Of a stretch of 64,000 nt of DNA, positions 22,996 to 34,099 are shown in pieces (position 1 is the stretch's first letter; each line of letters begins with the position of its first letter). Location: the NCBI GenBank assembly GCA_029378245.1, contig JARKIF010000019.1:806001-870000 (forward strand), given 5' to 3'. The notes below the pieces were generated by a model. The model did no database searches. It saw only the letters and a program-made list of their open reading frames with translations, and was not told where the DNA came from. The stretch comes from Roridomyces roridus. Taxonomy: Eukaryota > Basidiomycota > Agaricomycetes > Agaricales > Mycenaceae. Made by a program: the position numbers and the translations under genes.

Positions 22996-24035
22996 GGTGG
23001 TGGATTGAGAGCGAGGAAGCCGACGGCGAGGGATCGCGTCATCTGACGCGATTTTTGGGTGAATCGGCATCCACTAATACAGTTGGTCGAGGGCCGAGAC
23101 ATTGTCGAGAAGAGAATTCACTTAGTCAACGGCCGGAGTGTGAGCAAACAGCGACCGAGCGTCTGGGAGAAGTGGGGGAGACCAAGATGCAGGCCCGATT
23201 ATCGCCGGGCATCATCGGATCAGCACAGCTAAGTATGGTCTCTTTAAATTTGCTTTCGACCGCGACATCGCTCCACGAATTCTGGCTCTCTGTCTGATTT
23301 CTGACCTCAACTAGCCAACTACGCCGCTATCCCGCTTCTGATGGAAAGCTCCATGCTTATCTCTGCTTGCTCGCGCGTTGCCAGCAAGACCCGGACCGGA
23401 CGACGGATGAGCACCCACCCTCATCGAGTCGCCGTTCATTTTAAATAACTCGCACGGACGCCGCACCTCTCACTCTAAGTCAGCTTCTTGAAAGCCATTT
23501 TAGTCCCCGGAGAGTCCGACGCGTCGACACTTTTCACGGACAACCGCACTAATGTATCGCTTCATCTGCCTCCTTCCTCCGACACGCTGGCTCGGAGAAC
23601 CTCGCCTGTGTCTAGGATTGGGAAGTCGATGCAATATGTGTATCAATTGAATGATTTGACTCTGTACTGGCCGAGTATCTGACTGGAACTGAAAACTTCT
23701 GTTGGGAACTCAATGTGCGTTGATCGGCCGCGCCTCTGAGAACACAATCTCCGGAATCTACACATGAAGTGAAATGTGACTTACAGCTCCGTGACACTGG
23801 TATTTGTCTTGTAAAAATGGCCACTTCCTTGCAGCTGATAGGTTTCTTCGCATCATCCATCTGTCGGACTGGCTTCTTGGGCCTGGCGATGATACTCAAG
23901 AAGCATGTTTCAACAGTCCTGAGTAGTTGCCAACATCACATTGCGATCCAGAACTTCTAACTTCAGGCTGCTAAGCCTAGATGATCATCTGGACTCGGAG
24001 AAACCTGTAATGAACGCTTTTTGACAGCTGCAATC
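21651..24035 (+). repeat. Segmental duplication, unit A
   Basis: Direct-orientation counterpart of 42545-44990. Identity is very high over the oxygenase exons and introns and lower, with indels, in the 5' flank (23.1-24.0 kb), where scattered blocks such as CGCACTAATGT and TTGCGATCCAGAACTTCTA still match. Homology starts inside the last exon of the gene. Confidence 0.85.
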
Positions 24036-25179
24036 TGGCGGCGAGGCAGCAGCGCGGACGTCGCGGGGCTACATCGACAGCTGCAACCCGGATCTCGAGA
24101 CACCCGCCGACCTTACGAGTTCCCGTTTGTTTGTTTGCAACGCAACGCAACACGCCGGCGACGCATTTACCAACTAGCGAAATGCACATCAGCTCACTGG
24201 CTCCGAATTCGACACATTGCAGGTATTCCCACCCATTGGTCCCAAAGCTTAGGGATCTCGCCGTTGTCTTCGGCTGTTCTTTGGAAATATTTAATACGTG
24301 CACCGAAAAACGCCCTCCCTTTCCCGATCCGAACCGACAATCGGGAAGCTCATGACACTGCGCAGCGTTGCAGCCAATCCGCATAGGGGACAACAGGCAG
24401 CCTCAGCACACCCTTTAGACATTGAATGATTTCGGAGTGTGGCACTGTGTGGGTGCCTAGTATCTGCCCTTGCGTGGAGATAGGGCGACAAGCGAAAGCT
24501 CAACTGGTTCGTTTAACGTTAGCGTTGATCGCTGTTGCGTCCTTGGTCCTACTATGTAAGGGTTCGGCGTCCTTGGCCATCGTGCAGTCTTCCTCCGTGA
24601 TAGTCCGCGCCGTCCACCTACAAACCAGCACTGTACATCCTGCGCCGTAGCCTCTGCAAATTTTGCCGTAGTATTGTAGTAGTTCACTTACCGTATATAA
24701 ACCTCTGTACAACCTAGAGTACATAAGTTTCCATCGTCTTGAATATGGAGCAATACTTGTCCTCGTTCTCTCTGTTCACACCCTCAACCCAATTACAGCC
24801 TTGATCTCCGACTCCGACTAGCTGATGCTATTGGTGGACAAGTTGAGAGGCGGAGGTTGGGTGGGATCCTGGAGCTGAGGCACCATTGCCTGTCGACGGA
24901 ATCCCCTCTGCTTCCCGGTGGAGATTGTAACTCATGCAGGCGGAACTTGGAGTGGAGAGTAGATCATTGTTCAAGGCGCGTAAGTAAAAGAAATGACAAT
25001 GTGCAACTGAAAAGAGACAAAATGATTCAAAAATGCAAAAAATGAACTTGTAAGGAAGCAATCCCACCACCGGTACTGACATCATCAAAAAAGGGTGACC
25101 GGAAAACGGTTGATAAGACGCTTCAAAACTTGGAACCGGACGGCGGCAGTCAGACTGGTTCCGGTCTAATCTCATCATG
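24036..25179. other. Non-coding, repeat fragments
   Basis: No gene. A block at about 24,473-24,545 (GTGGAGATAGGGC...GCTCAACTGGTTCG) matches 35,574-35,640, which in the other place lies immediately before the dispersed 0.7-kb repeat. Here about 600 extra bases separate the two. That extra segment contains TATATAAACCTCTGTACAAC (near 24,692), also present at about 53,833, and looks like LTR-derived sequence. Confidence 0.45.
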
Positions 25180-25713
25180 ACCAATAGATCCATACAAGAC
25201 GAGAAGGCGACGGACCGGTCCCCGCACTACTTATATCCGTATGACGCAGTTCGCGGGAATGGACCGTTCAATACCGCTCTGCAGCCGTACAACAGGAGGG
25301 ACTGACTTTGGTGATCAAGAAATGGAGCGGGATGAAGTGTGAGCCCTGATAGATCGGGAAGCGACCAGGTCATTCATGACTCATGAGTGCACAAATAGGT
25401 AACACCGAGATCCGCCAATGAAGTGACGAAAGTGACGGAGGACGGAGAACAAGAACTTGACATCCGGCTTCCAGCTGACTCCACCTGTGGGCCTGGGCGA
25501 GGCCCGGCGCGCGGGCAGCGCGAGTTCATCTGCTGCCAATCCCTAAAGCCAGATACACCAGAGCTTTGAATAGAGGAGGAGTGAACAAGAAGCAGCCTCG
25601 GAGAGGGCGCGATAACACGAATCCGATACATCCCGATCAACCACATTATTCATCTTGCCGCGGCGGTCTGCTTGACACTTGTCACTGCACAACGGGAATA
25701 CCGAGCTCTTATC
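25180..25713. repeat. Dispersed repeat R, copy 1a
   Basis: Matches 35,693-36,230 and 36,801-37,330. Shared landmarks include CACTACTTATATC, GAGCGGGATGAAG, CCTGATAGAT, GAGTGCACAAATAGG, ACCGAGATCCG and CCTGTGGGCCTGGGCGAGG. It carries no convincing coding frame and is interrupted at its right side by the MITE at 25,714. Confidence 0.8.
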
Positions 25714-26062
25714 TAGTGTTGCCGTCGAGGTGAGTCCAAATCGGTGTGGAGCTCGACTCGGGCAACGAGTTGATGGACTCGAGTAAACGAGCCGATGCGA
25801 GCCGATGTCGAGTTGGTGTCGAGTCGGCAACTGTTGGTGATGGGCTGCCTATTCTGGCAACGGACCATCATTTCGTCCTATTTTGTCCTTGGTGCGGTGG
25901 CATTACATGATGGCATCTGATGACATTGCCTTATGCAGCGGCTGATCAGCCACGTGAGACAACTCGGCACTAACTCGCACTCCGCTCGGCTCGACTCGAC
26001 AGATCGAGTTGGAACGAGTTGGTGACATCGGCTCAACTCAACTCAGCTCGACGGCAACACTA
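25714..26062. mobile_element. hAT-like MITE, 349 bp
   Basis: Terminal inverted repeats TAGTGTTGCCGTCGAG (25714-25729) and its exact complement (26047-26062), extending to 22 bases with one mismatch. Both sides carry the 8-bp target duplication CTCTTATC (25706-25713 and 26063-26070). The paralogous repeat copies at 36.2 and 37.3 kb have the same flanks with a single, slightly diverged target and no insert, i.e. empty sites. The interior is non-coding and rich in GACTCGA/CGAGTTGG words. The TAGTGTTG terminus and 8-bp duplication are characteristic of the hAT superfamily. No transposase of this type is in the window. Confidence 0.88.
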
Positions 26063-26340
26063 CTCTTATCCTTCTTCCGCCTTTGTTGCTCTCCCGCCTT
26101 TACATGGGCTCAAAAGCGGGAGAACACAGATCACGAGAGTTCATTCATGCATTCACGAGTGCACAAATGGCCAAAACCGAGATCCGCCAATGAAGTGAAG
26201 AAAGCGGGGGAGGACAGAGAACGGGAAGGAATCTGGCTTCCAGCTGATTCCAGCTGTGGGCCTGGGGTGGTGCGAGTTCATCCGCTGCCAAGCCCCAAAG
26301 CCAGATACACAGCGCTTGAATAGAGGAGTAAAGCTTTAAA
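26063..26340. repeat. Dispersed repeat R, copy 1b
   Basis: Continuation of copy 1a after the MITE, including a second, diverged repetition of the R core (GAGTGCACAAATGGCCAAAACCGAG to TTGAATAGAGGAG). R copy 1 therefore contains the core twice. It ends about 260 bases before the methyltransferase start. Confidence 0.7.
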
Positions 26341-26598
26341 GAAGCCAGTATCATCGGAAACACCAAAATAGGCAAATATCATCCGTTCCCGTAAAGCTGC
26401 GTTCCCCCTGTGAGATTGGCCTGATATAGCAGTATTAGTGATATCCATCTCAGGTAAATGGACCTTGTTCACTCGTAGTGACTTACTAATTGGCCCCCAC
26501 ATTTTGTACAAGTAGCTTCTGTCGAATACCTGAGTTTTCACCCCACTCCTCTCAGACTTTAGGTGCCTGTTCCCCTAGTCGACCTTGTTGAGTCGGTC

Positions 26599-28506
26599 AT
26601 GTCCCCCGTCCAATCTAGACCCAGTGGTCTCACTGAAATCCTCGCCCTCGCTGAACTGATTTCTCACAGCGTCAAAGAGGTTGTGGCGGAGTATACAGTG
26701 GCGGGGGTTTGCTTGCCATCGCTGTCATCCACAGCCCATGGGCCATTTGATTCCAAGGAGTCTATGGCTACACGTCCGAAACTAGTCAAGGCTATTCAGA
26801 CGTTGGATGCTGCGTGCGCACAACTTGTGTTCACAGTTGGGAGCCCTGAGCATGTGATGTTCAATGTATGTGTGTTTTTTTTTAAAAAAAAGTTAGAGAT
26901 TCAACTGATTGACTTGTTGCAGAAATCCCACGCTGGTGTGCGTATGGTTTACTTACTGATGGTGTTGACCTGACATTTAGTAGGTCCAAGAACCCACTTG
27001 TCTGCACGTAGCCGCCGACGCCAAAATCGCAGACCACCTCCTTGACAAACCCGACGGCCTACACGCTGATGAGCTTTCGCGCCTTTCGGGGATCGATTCC
27101 GGGAGACTTGCTCGTGTGCTAAGGCTTCTTTGCACCAGGCATTGTTTCACTGAAGGTAGGTGCCGAGCTTGAACTGATTTTTCCCCCTCAATATTCCAAA
27201 TAGTCAAGCCAAACATCTTTGCCAATAATCGACTGAGCATAAAGCTCCTTTCAACAGACCCAACCTCTTCTTTCGTGGGACACGTGTAAGTACCACAGTT
27301 GCGCGTACTTTCTGCCAGAAGCAGTCATAATATTTCAGAGTGGATGTAGACGGTCGAGCGTACACTGCGCTCAACGCAGCTCTGAAGGACCCCATTGGAG
27401 GCAGCGCGTTCACGCGTGAGTTTGGTTGCACACTGTTCGACTTTTATCGCTTGGTGAGTAGGCAGGTTGACCATGAAATGAAGCACATTTTAAACGTGTT
27501 TGGTAGCCAGAGCAAAAAGAGCGGGCTACGCGGTTCAATAAAGGTATGATCGCCTACGCCAGTATCAATGGTGCTGGCTTGCTCAGCCAAGGTGCGCAAA
27601 ACTGCAATTACTGTGATTTTCGAGCACATGACCATGATGGACAGCTTATCCCTGGGCTTTGCTTCCCACCGACGCCGTGGTCTGTGATGTCGGAGGTGGA
27701 TACGGCCACATTACAATCGATCTGCTCAAGGAATTCCCCCAGCTCAAGATTGTCATTCAGGATTTGCCGGCGGTCATCAAGGAAGGAAAAAAGGTCTGGT
27801 ATCTGTCTTCTTGTTTAAAACTCTCACAGACTGGGGAAAGATTTTGGAAGTGAGGATGGATCTCGACTCTTCATTAAAGGGCCGCGTTCAGTACATGCCC
27901 CTTGATTTTTTCGTGGCATCACCCGTCTCAGGGTGTGATATCTACCATGTAAGCGGCCCCAAGGAAGTCGTTTGAATGGGCTGATATAAACTCCCAGCTT
28001 GCGCACATTCTGCATGACTGGCCTGCAACAGAGTGCAAGAAGATTTTGGACAATATCCGCAAGGTCGTCAGGCCGTCCAGTCGGCTGCTTATCAGTAGGT
28101 CATGTTGGTTTTGGCTTGGTACCAGCTACATATACACTACCCTTAGATGAATCTGTCATCCAGTATGCCGCTCCGCAAGACGGAGACTCCAACGTAAATT
28201 GGCATGAGAAGGTTGTACAGTATTCATATTGGCTTGAGTTATTTATTGAATCATTCACAGGCTCCAGAACCTCTGCTCCCAAACTACGGGATGGGCTCCA
28301 TTCGTACATATGCTCAAGATCTCAACATGATGGTCCTCTTCGACAGCCAGGAGCGGCCTTTGGCTGAATTTATCAAGATGGGGTACGACGGATATTCTCG
28401 TCATTCATGCAGAATTGAACAATTGAATAGGGAGAGTAGTGGGTTCGAGTTTGTACAAGTTCACAAACTGGGGGAGACTGGGCTGCTCGAGTTCAAACCG
28501 GTTTAG
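26599..28506 (+). CDS. O-methyltransferase, SAM-dependent (plant COMT/aflatoxin OMT-like family)
   Basis: About 10 small exons. By hand: 26599-26865, 26923-26937, 26984-27155, 27204-27285, 27339-27453, 27507-27591, 27645 to about 27798, then four more to 28506. The N-terminal half is the winged-helix dimerisation domain (CLHVAADAKIADHLLDKPDGLHADELSRLSGIDSGRLARVLRLL). The catalytic half has the SAM glycine motif VCDVGGGYGHITIDLL, VIQDLP, GRVQYMPLDFF, and AHILHDWPATECKKIL, which holds the catalytic-base His of the HDW motif. It ends FEFVQVHKLGETGLLEFKPV. The junction near 27,790-27,855 is ambiguous, because the obvious CACAG acceptor would lose the frame; acceptors at 27,850 or 27,854 keep it. 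It is expected to methylate a hydroxyl of a small aromatic or polyketide-like metabolite. It lies between the two oxygenase copies and downstream of repeat R. Confidence 0.87.
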
Positions 28507-28814
28507 AAAGACGCTCGAAATAGGGGCTGATCTGTCAAACTACCCTCTGACTCTCTCTTGTTTTCTTCTACCTCTCTTGTTTCTTCTATGATGTAGCCGC
28601 TCAAGATCTCGTCGATGGGGTTTCAATTGGAAGGAATAACGTCACTAAGCCTGTGAATACGAATATACCAGCACTTGCGTATACCGGTCTACGGAAAGGG
28701 TCGATGAGTCGGACACTTCAAAGAGATATAGTCTATTATGGACGCACCCGTTGGGTGTCTGTCCGGCTTTGCTATACACTGCGATGACTGGGCGGTTGCA
28801 AATGAGAGTTCTCA
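28507..28814. other. Intergenic
   Basis: About 300 bases after the methyltransferase; no feature seen. Confidence 0.5.
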
Positions 28815-30545
28815 GTGATACTTGAAGGACTCGCTCAGTGCAAAGAGACTCGTTACCCTATTCGTAGCAGCCGCCAAGGCGTCACCTGTTCCGCGGCGTG
28901 GCGTGGGGAAGACCTCTGGAGCGTATCCGTAGAGCACACCGTAGAATGTGTTTTCCCAAAGGTTGGCGAAGGAGATGAGGGCGTTGACTTGGGTTGAAGT
29001 CGTTGCAGCACTGCGGGTCGGTGAATACAAGTCAGTTGAACATTTGGGGATGAAAAGTGGGAAATGTACTTACATGAGGTCGAAGAGGAAGACGCCAGAC
29101 ATGATGGTAAGAATCTATACAATCCGAGTCGGTCAACAATTTTTGTGCTTTTGATTCAACTCATACTGACCCGAGCGAATACTTGCGACCTGTGCGCAAC
29201 CATTGGACTATGATTGCTGCAAACAAGGACCCTGCCACACCACAGGCGGCTTCGTACGCGTATGCAGCTAAATAACATCTGAGCGTCGCGCCAATTTGAA
29301 CATAAAAATGACCCAATTCACAATACGTATTATCTGAGACTGACCTCCCGGCCACCTTAAGTGTTTTGAGCAATTGGGAAAGGAATCGGGCAACAAACCA
29401 GAAGTTGGAGAGGTCTGGGAGGTAGTCTAGGTTCAGACGAGTCGAATAACACCAGAACCGCCCGATTCTGTCAAGCTTTCGTGACATGAGAAATATTTTG
29501 CCGAGTCAAGTCCAAAAATGGCTGAGATGGCTGAGCCAGCCACCTGTGGAGCTGAGTGGGATGGAGAAGCCGGATCAGGACGGTGAATATACTGAAGGTA
29601 ACCCCCAGTCTGCCGAGTATAGCGAGCACGAGAAGTCGCAGATGTGGTCGAGCTGTCGTCGAGAACGAGGTGATTCAGTGTGAGCGATGAACCAAAATAG
29701 CAAAACACGTGTTTCGGGCTGTCGCGCCGGCGGTGACAGGCACAGCAACCTGTCAACGTCATGGAGCGGGACCAAATTCGGTGTCGGAGAGCACATGGAG
29801 TACCTTTCCACTCTGCCACAACAACCAAGTAAGATTCCTATACTAATGGCCTCGTTTGAGCCCAGTGGCCGGAAAGCTAGGCTGGCCGGTTGGCCAGTCT
29901 CATATAATAGCACCAATACTTGTTGACCCGGTCTCTTTCTCTCGGGTGGTCAGATATGCACCCCTTAGACCCAATGTTCAATGAGATAAAGGGTTCGTGC
30001 CAAAAAGGAGGGACGCACAGGAAAGAGTTGAACAATGGGTAGGCGAGTCCCACCGCGCCGTCTAAATAGGAAGTGAGCTCCAGCATCAACGGTTCACAGA
30101 AACGAAAGTGGGCTCACAAATGAAAATGATGAGACTCGAGGAATACGCAAGACGTGGTGTAGAGAACAAGCCCTTGATATTCTCGCCGTTGAGGTCATCG
30201 CTGAAAGCGGTCAGCAGTAAATCGTGACCCACAGCCCACCAAAGAGAGAGTAGAATGAGGAGATACTGGTAGCTCCTGATTGAGGTAGAAAGTCGAGGAA
30301 GAGGGCACCGTCGACGGGAGGTTGCCACCCACTCCGAAGCCTATATTGAGTCAGGATTAGTCAGAAGACGATGGGCAGGGAAGATGGCCGTACCAATGCA
30401 GGTGAGCATTGCTAATGACCATAAACTAGAAGGAAATATGCACCACACAACGTGACGAAATTGCGAGAGGCGCCCAGGTGCCACCTCTTCAATAACAGTG
30501 AAACGATTCTATGTTTTACCCAAACGGTCCAAACCCTGAGAAAGA
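28815..30545 (-). pseudogene. MFS transporter pseudogene (SV2/SVOP-like sugar-transporter branch)
   Basis: Minus-strand fragments occur in the correct order of one transporter: GASRNFVTLCGAYFLLVYG, then GFGVGGNLPVDGALFLDFLP and, in another frame, LLILLSLWWAVGH, then IKGLFSTPRLA, GAVGLAYPLFNSFL, AYEAACGVAGSLFAAIIVQWLRTGRK, SGVFLFDL, and NLWENTFYGVLYGYAPEVFPTPRRGTGDALAAATNRVTSLFA. The first helices are missing, the reading frame changes between GALFLDFLP and LLILLSLWW, the central loop is deleted, and about 700 bases of unrelated sequence separate later fragments. It was probably a proton-coupled transporter near the biosynthetic genes. Its 5' end stops close to the inverted repeat at 30.6 kb. 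Confidence 0.62.
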
Positions 30546-30600
30546 TCAGACGGAGATACACGGCATGGGTGGAACGTACCGGCGCTGGGGAATACAGAGT

Positions 30601-30860
30601 TACAGCCGTTTTCAAAACTGTATACGGGTTTGGAGCCTAGCTCCACGTTCGTCTTTGATGACCTTTGTTTGACGGAGAGTCGAGCTTCTGCTCCACTCAA
30701 CTCCACAACTCAATTCAAGAGCTGTGCCGTGGCTAGACGGGATTTCCCTTTCCGGGCAGGCAAGTGGAGTCGAAGCAGACTCACCGGCACGCAGAGGTCA
30801 ACACAAACGAAGGTGGAGCATTGTATCAAACCCGTATACAGTTTTGAAAACCGCTGTAAA
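30601..30860. repeat. Inverted repeat (260-bp foldback)
   Basis: Arms 30601-30656 and 30803-30860 are reverse complements over about 55 bases with few mismatches; both contain TTTTCAAAACTGTATACGGG. The arms enclose about 145 bases. Probably a MITE or one end of a larger element; no clear target duplication found. Confidence 0.6.
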
Positions 30861-31966
30861 CCCCGGATGCGAAAGAATCGAATTTCTCGTCCGTCAGGTG
30901 GTCGAATCGGCTCAGGTTTTTTTTGTATTACGCGTGCAGATGCTCTCTACACTCCTACATACTCAAAGAGGCAACCGGCACGCATCCGGATCCATGTAAA
31001 ATAAAAAAAACACGCCAAAAATGGAAATTTGACGGTGATTCGGTCTCCAACAGGACTTTATGTGTGCCTACTACGTTTGACAGAGCGAGTCTGGTATGGA
31101 GGAGACACTGCGCATCGCTTATGAGCACCGGCAGCCCCCGCAGGTGATTGACGGCACCGTCGCGTGAAGCTCCTCCTGTATGTCTGCTCCAGAAGCTGCT
31201 CGGCTTTCTGGGCGCGCTGCGCTTTAGTACCGCGGAGCCGGCCTGGTGGGTTGCCGACGGTGGGAGCCATTCAGTAGTTTTCGAGTTGTCTTGGGGGTAG
31301 TAGGTGGGAAACAATGACGCGTTTGATCAATAGACGGGTTGTGCAAAGCCGTATGGAGCCGCACACGGCTTTTTGGCCTTGTGCAAAGCCGTGCGGGCAA
31401 AATGGTAGTTTTCCCTCATTTTATTGCCGGATCTCGTTGCCGAGTAAGAAAACAATATCATTTTGATGTTTCTGAACACCACCGGCAGACTGATCCGACA
31501 GCTGCGCTACGTCATCGGCACGCTCAAATTGGGTCAAGTCCACTCCACACGGCTCCAACGGAATTTTGACAGAATCTCGTCAGTTCGGCTCCTTCTCAAG
31601 CGGTCTTTCGGCGCAACCTGGGCAAGCTGAGCACTGTAGGTAGGATTCTGCATCATTAACAGTCATGGGGTGCATTGACAGTCAGGAAAATCCGGCGGAA
31701 AAAATAGCCGTACGGCTTTGCACAATGCACTAAAAAGCCGTACGGCTTTTGCACAACCTGTCTAATTTTTCGCTTTCAGGTCCCACGCCAAAACGGATCA
31801 CAAAGGCGACGGGCTCATGCTCCACAACGAGCGGCCCGAAAAATCTGAAAATATTTGGGCATATACCTCATGGTTGTAACATGCCTCACACAAAATTCTG
31901 GGTAAAAGGGACATGGTGTTGTTGAGAAATAGGGTCCGAGTTTCTATTTTTCGCATCCGGGGTTTA
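30857..31966. repeat. 1.1-kb segment bounded by an 18-bp inverted repeat
   Basis: TAAACCCCGGATGCGAAA at 30857-30874 is repeated as its exact reverse complement at 31949-31966. No transposase frame lies between; a second element (31,333-31,762) is nested inside. May be a decayed DNA transposon; evidence is limited to the terminal match. Confidence 0.4.
31333..31762. mobile_element. TA-flanked MITE, 430 bp (Tc1/mariner-like)
   Basis: Begins GACGGGTTGTGCAAAGCCGT and ends with the near-complement; the imperfect terminal inverted repeats span about 63 bases and contain the palindromic word GCCGTACGGC in tandem. The element sits between TA dinucleotides (31331-31332 and 31763-31764). It has no coding capacity. 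TA duplications with long inverted termini point to the Tc1/mariner group. Confidence 0.7.
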
Positions 31967-33263
31967 CTCTGTAATTCGTACCGAAGAGAAGCGAAGACAT
32001 GGTGTTAGTCACAATCAATTTCCTGTTCGGCACTGAGACGCCCTGAGACGCCGGTGCTCGTGTTTTCGTGGTTGGGGGCGTCACGCCCGTTCGTTCTCGA
32101 AGCGATGGAAAGTGGCGTGATGGAGGGTTGTCGGAGGTGTACTACAGACACGATGTAGGAGAGCATCATGAAGCTTTGGATTTGAAGATCACTTGAAGGT
32201 GAAGACACGATGGGTTAGTCTCGTTTCCAGACCCTCTCGGGCAACGCGCGCGCTCGCTATCGCTCGCGGGCTTATGGCGGTGATCCCGCTGCTGATTTTG
32301 TATCAAAATCTGCCTCGGATCATGTCACCGGCAGCCATAAGATCTGGAGCCGAGATTAACGATGGGTGTGCGACGCGGGAATTTGACAAAAGAAAAGTGG
32401 CGCCATTCCGGATGCAGTCCGGACCCACTACCTCTTGCTTTCACTACCAGACTCCAGTCCTCACCGAGGCCTCACCTCGTATCCTCTTGATCCACCCGAC
32501 GACGAACGCCAAGGGAAGTTCTTCCGAGTATTTGCATATCCTGGGCTCTGATTCGACTCCAGATCCTTTGCGCTCAGCACAATTTTGGCTACGGGGTATT
32601 TAGGACACAGAGAGATGGGAGGACTCGGTCTACGGCCGACTGCGGAGTCAGTATTATGAGGTGGCGCAGGAGGAGGAGGAAACATGAAGCCGGGACATGT
32701 CTAGATCTATAGAGCAGTCTGCCTCCCTGGATTCTGCCTCCGATTCCCTCGAATGTCTGCCAAACGTGCGGTCGTTGTCTCTACTTTTTGTCCCATCTAA
32801 TCTGCACAGCGCTTCGTCGTGGCGGGTTATGCCGTCTTCACACCTGTCTGCATCGTCAAGGATGCTCCGCTCCTGGAAACTCTCAATCGTGCGGGTGCGT
32901 CCGATCTTCGTCCGTCAAAAATTCCTCCGACAGGCTTTCTCGCTCTGGCCCGACGACAACCTGTCTCCCTCGTTTGAACTCTAAAAAACCCCTCTGTGCT
33001 GCTTTCGGGGCCTCACGCTGCCATCGGCATCGATAACCCATCGTCTTCGTCCTCGCCGAGCAGAAGGAAGGCTGCGGCGTAGACGCAGTCAAATTTCTGT
33101 GTGTCCTTGTCCTCACCAGTGTCGCGCCTGCCAGATGGTACTGCCGGTCCCGAGTCCTCGTCGTCGTCCTTGACCTCACCTTCGTTCTTCATCCACACCA
33201 CCCACGCTCCGCTCTGGATGATTGATCTTTCCCCTACTGACATTGAACGGCTTCAAGCAATCC
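31967..33263. other. Gene-free
   Basis: No gene with clear features. A short protein-like stretch (about 32,815-32,985, plus strand, VVAGYAVFTPVCIVKDAPL...) has no start, family or continuation and may be another relic. Confidence 0.4.
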
Positions 33264-33313
33264 AGCCAGAATCTTGGCGGGGCTGCTATAGAGACAGAGG
33301 ACGATTTGTACTA
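33264..33313 (-). pseudogene. Relic of an ankyrin/NTase-type gene exon
   Basis: Fifty bases match 18,283-18,332 (third exon of the ankyrin gene) at roughly 84%. On the minus strand they still read VQIVLCLYSSPAKILAG against VQIVLRLYSSPAEILAG there, with most differences silent. The match ends abruptly on both sides. Confidence 0.5.
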
Positions 33314-33324
33314 CGCACCCCACA

Positions 33325-33546
33325 CGGCGTTCGTCTCGTCGTACGTGCCCCTGCCGAGGAACGCACGGCTGTAATGGGGATTATCAACGTCGTGAAGATT
33401 TTTGCGCAGGGTTTGGGACCAATGGTGCCGGCTTTGTTGGCGACGAATGGGAGGATTTAGGCGAGTTTTGTGACTGCGGGGTGTTGCAGGCGGTTTATCA
33501 TTCGGCGATGTTATATTTCTTTTTGAGAGTCGCGCAGGTGTCGTGA
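33325..33546 (+). pseudogene. MFS transporter C-terminal relic
   Basis: Reads ERTAVMGIINVVKIFAQGLGPMVPALLATNGRI, then an in-frame TAG (33458-33460) where Trp is expected, then ASFVTAG. After a one-base shift it continues as GVLQAVYHSAMLYFFLRVAQVS and a stop at 33544-33546. This is the usual last two helices of a fungal MFS-type protein. No upstream helices are recognisable. Confidence 0.55.
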
Positions 33547-34099
33547 GGGATGGAGGATGGAGTATATGTGGTTAGGTGGGTTCTTTTTGGTCTCGATGAA
33601 GCTCACACTGACGAAGGGTTGCACATATATGTTGACCATGCTCAGTATCATCATTCGCTCTCATTACATGCTCAATTCTGCGCAAGCACGGCCGGTCGGT
33701 ATCGTTTACTTACGGTTGAAACACTTTCTTCCTTCGTCACTGTATCTTTGCTGTATCTTCAAGTCTCGCCATTCTCCGTTCTCCTTTCGTCCTCTGTCAA
33801 AGATGCACTCGATCTGGGCAATCCTCATGTCACTTTCTTACTCGGTGGGTGTGCCGTGGCTCTGCAAGTACTTGGGAATTGCTGCTAGTGTCTGGCATGA
33901 GATGCGGAGTCACTGGCTTCTGAAACTGTATGGGCATGTGTCTGTGAGCTCGCTACTCGAGGCTGCTGCGTCGACCAGCTCGCATTGAGCGTATACTTCC
34001 GGTACTACGGTGCCGATCCCTATTATTTGGTAGAACAGACCTGCAGTACATGACATTGTTCACAAACCCGAAATCAATAATTTATCGTGTGATTCCCGA
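33547..34099. other. Intergenic
   Basis: About 550 bases; open frames here are Ser/Leu-rich shadows without splice or family support. Confidence 0.4.

Noticed and set aside
27794..27854. Apparent frame loss in the methyltransferase after EGKK
   Set aside because: Only the CACAG acceptor at 27,829 breaks the frame; acceptors at 27,850 or 27,854 give normal intron lengths and restore it.
32805..32985. Protein-like stretch on the plus strand
   Set aside because: Too short, no start, no recognisable family and no continuation in neighbouring exons.
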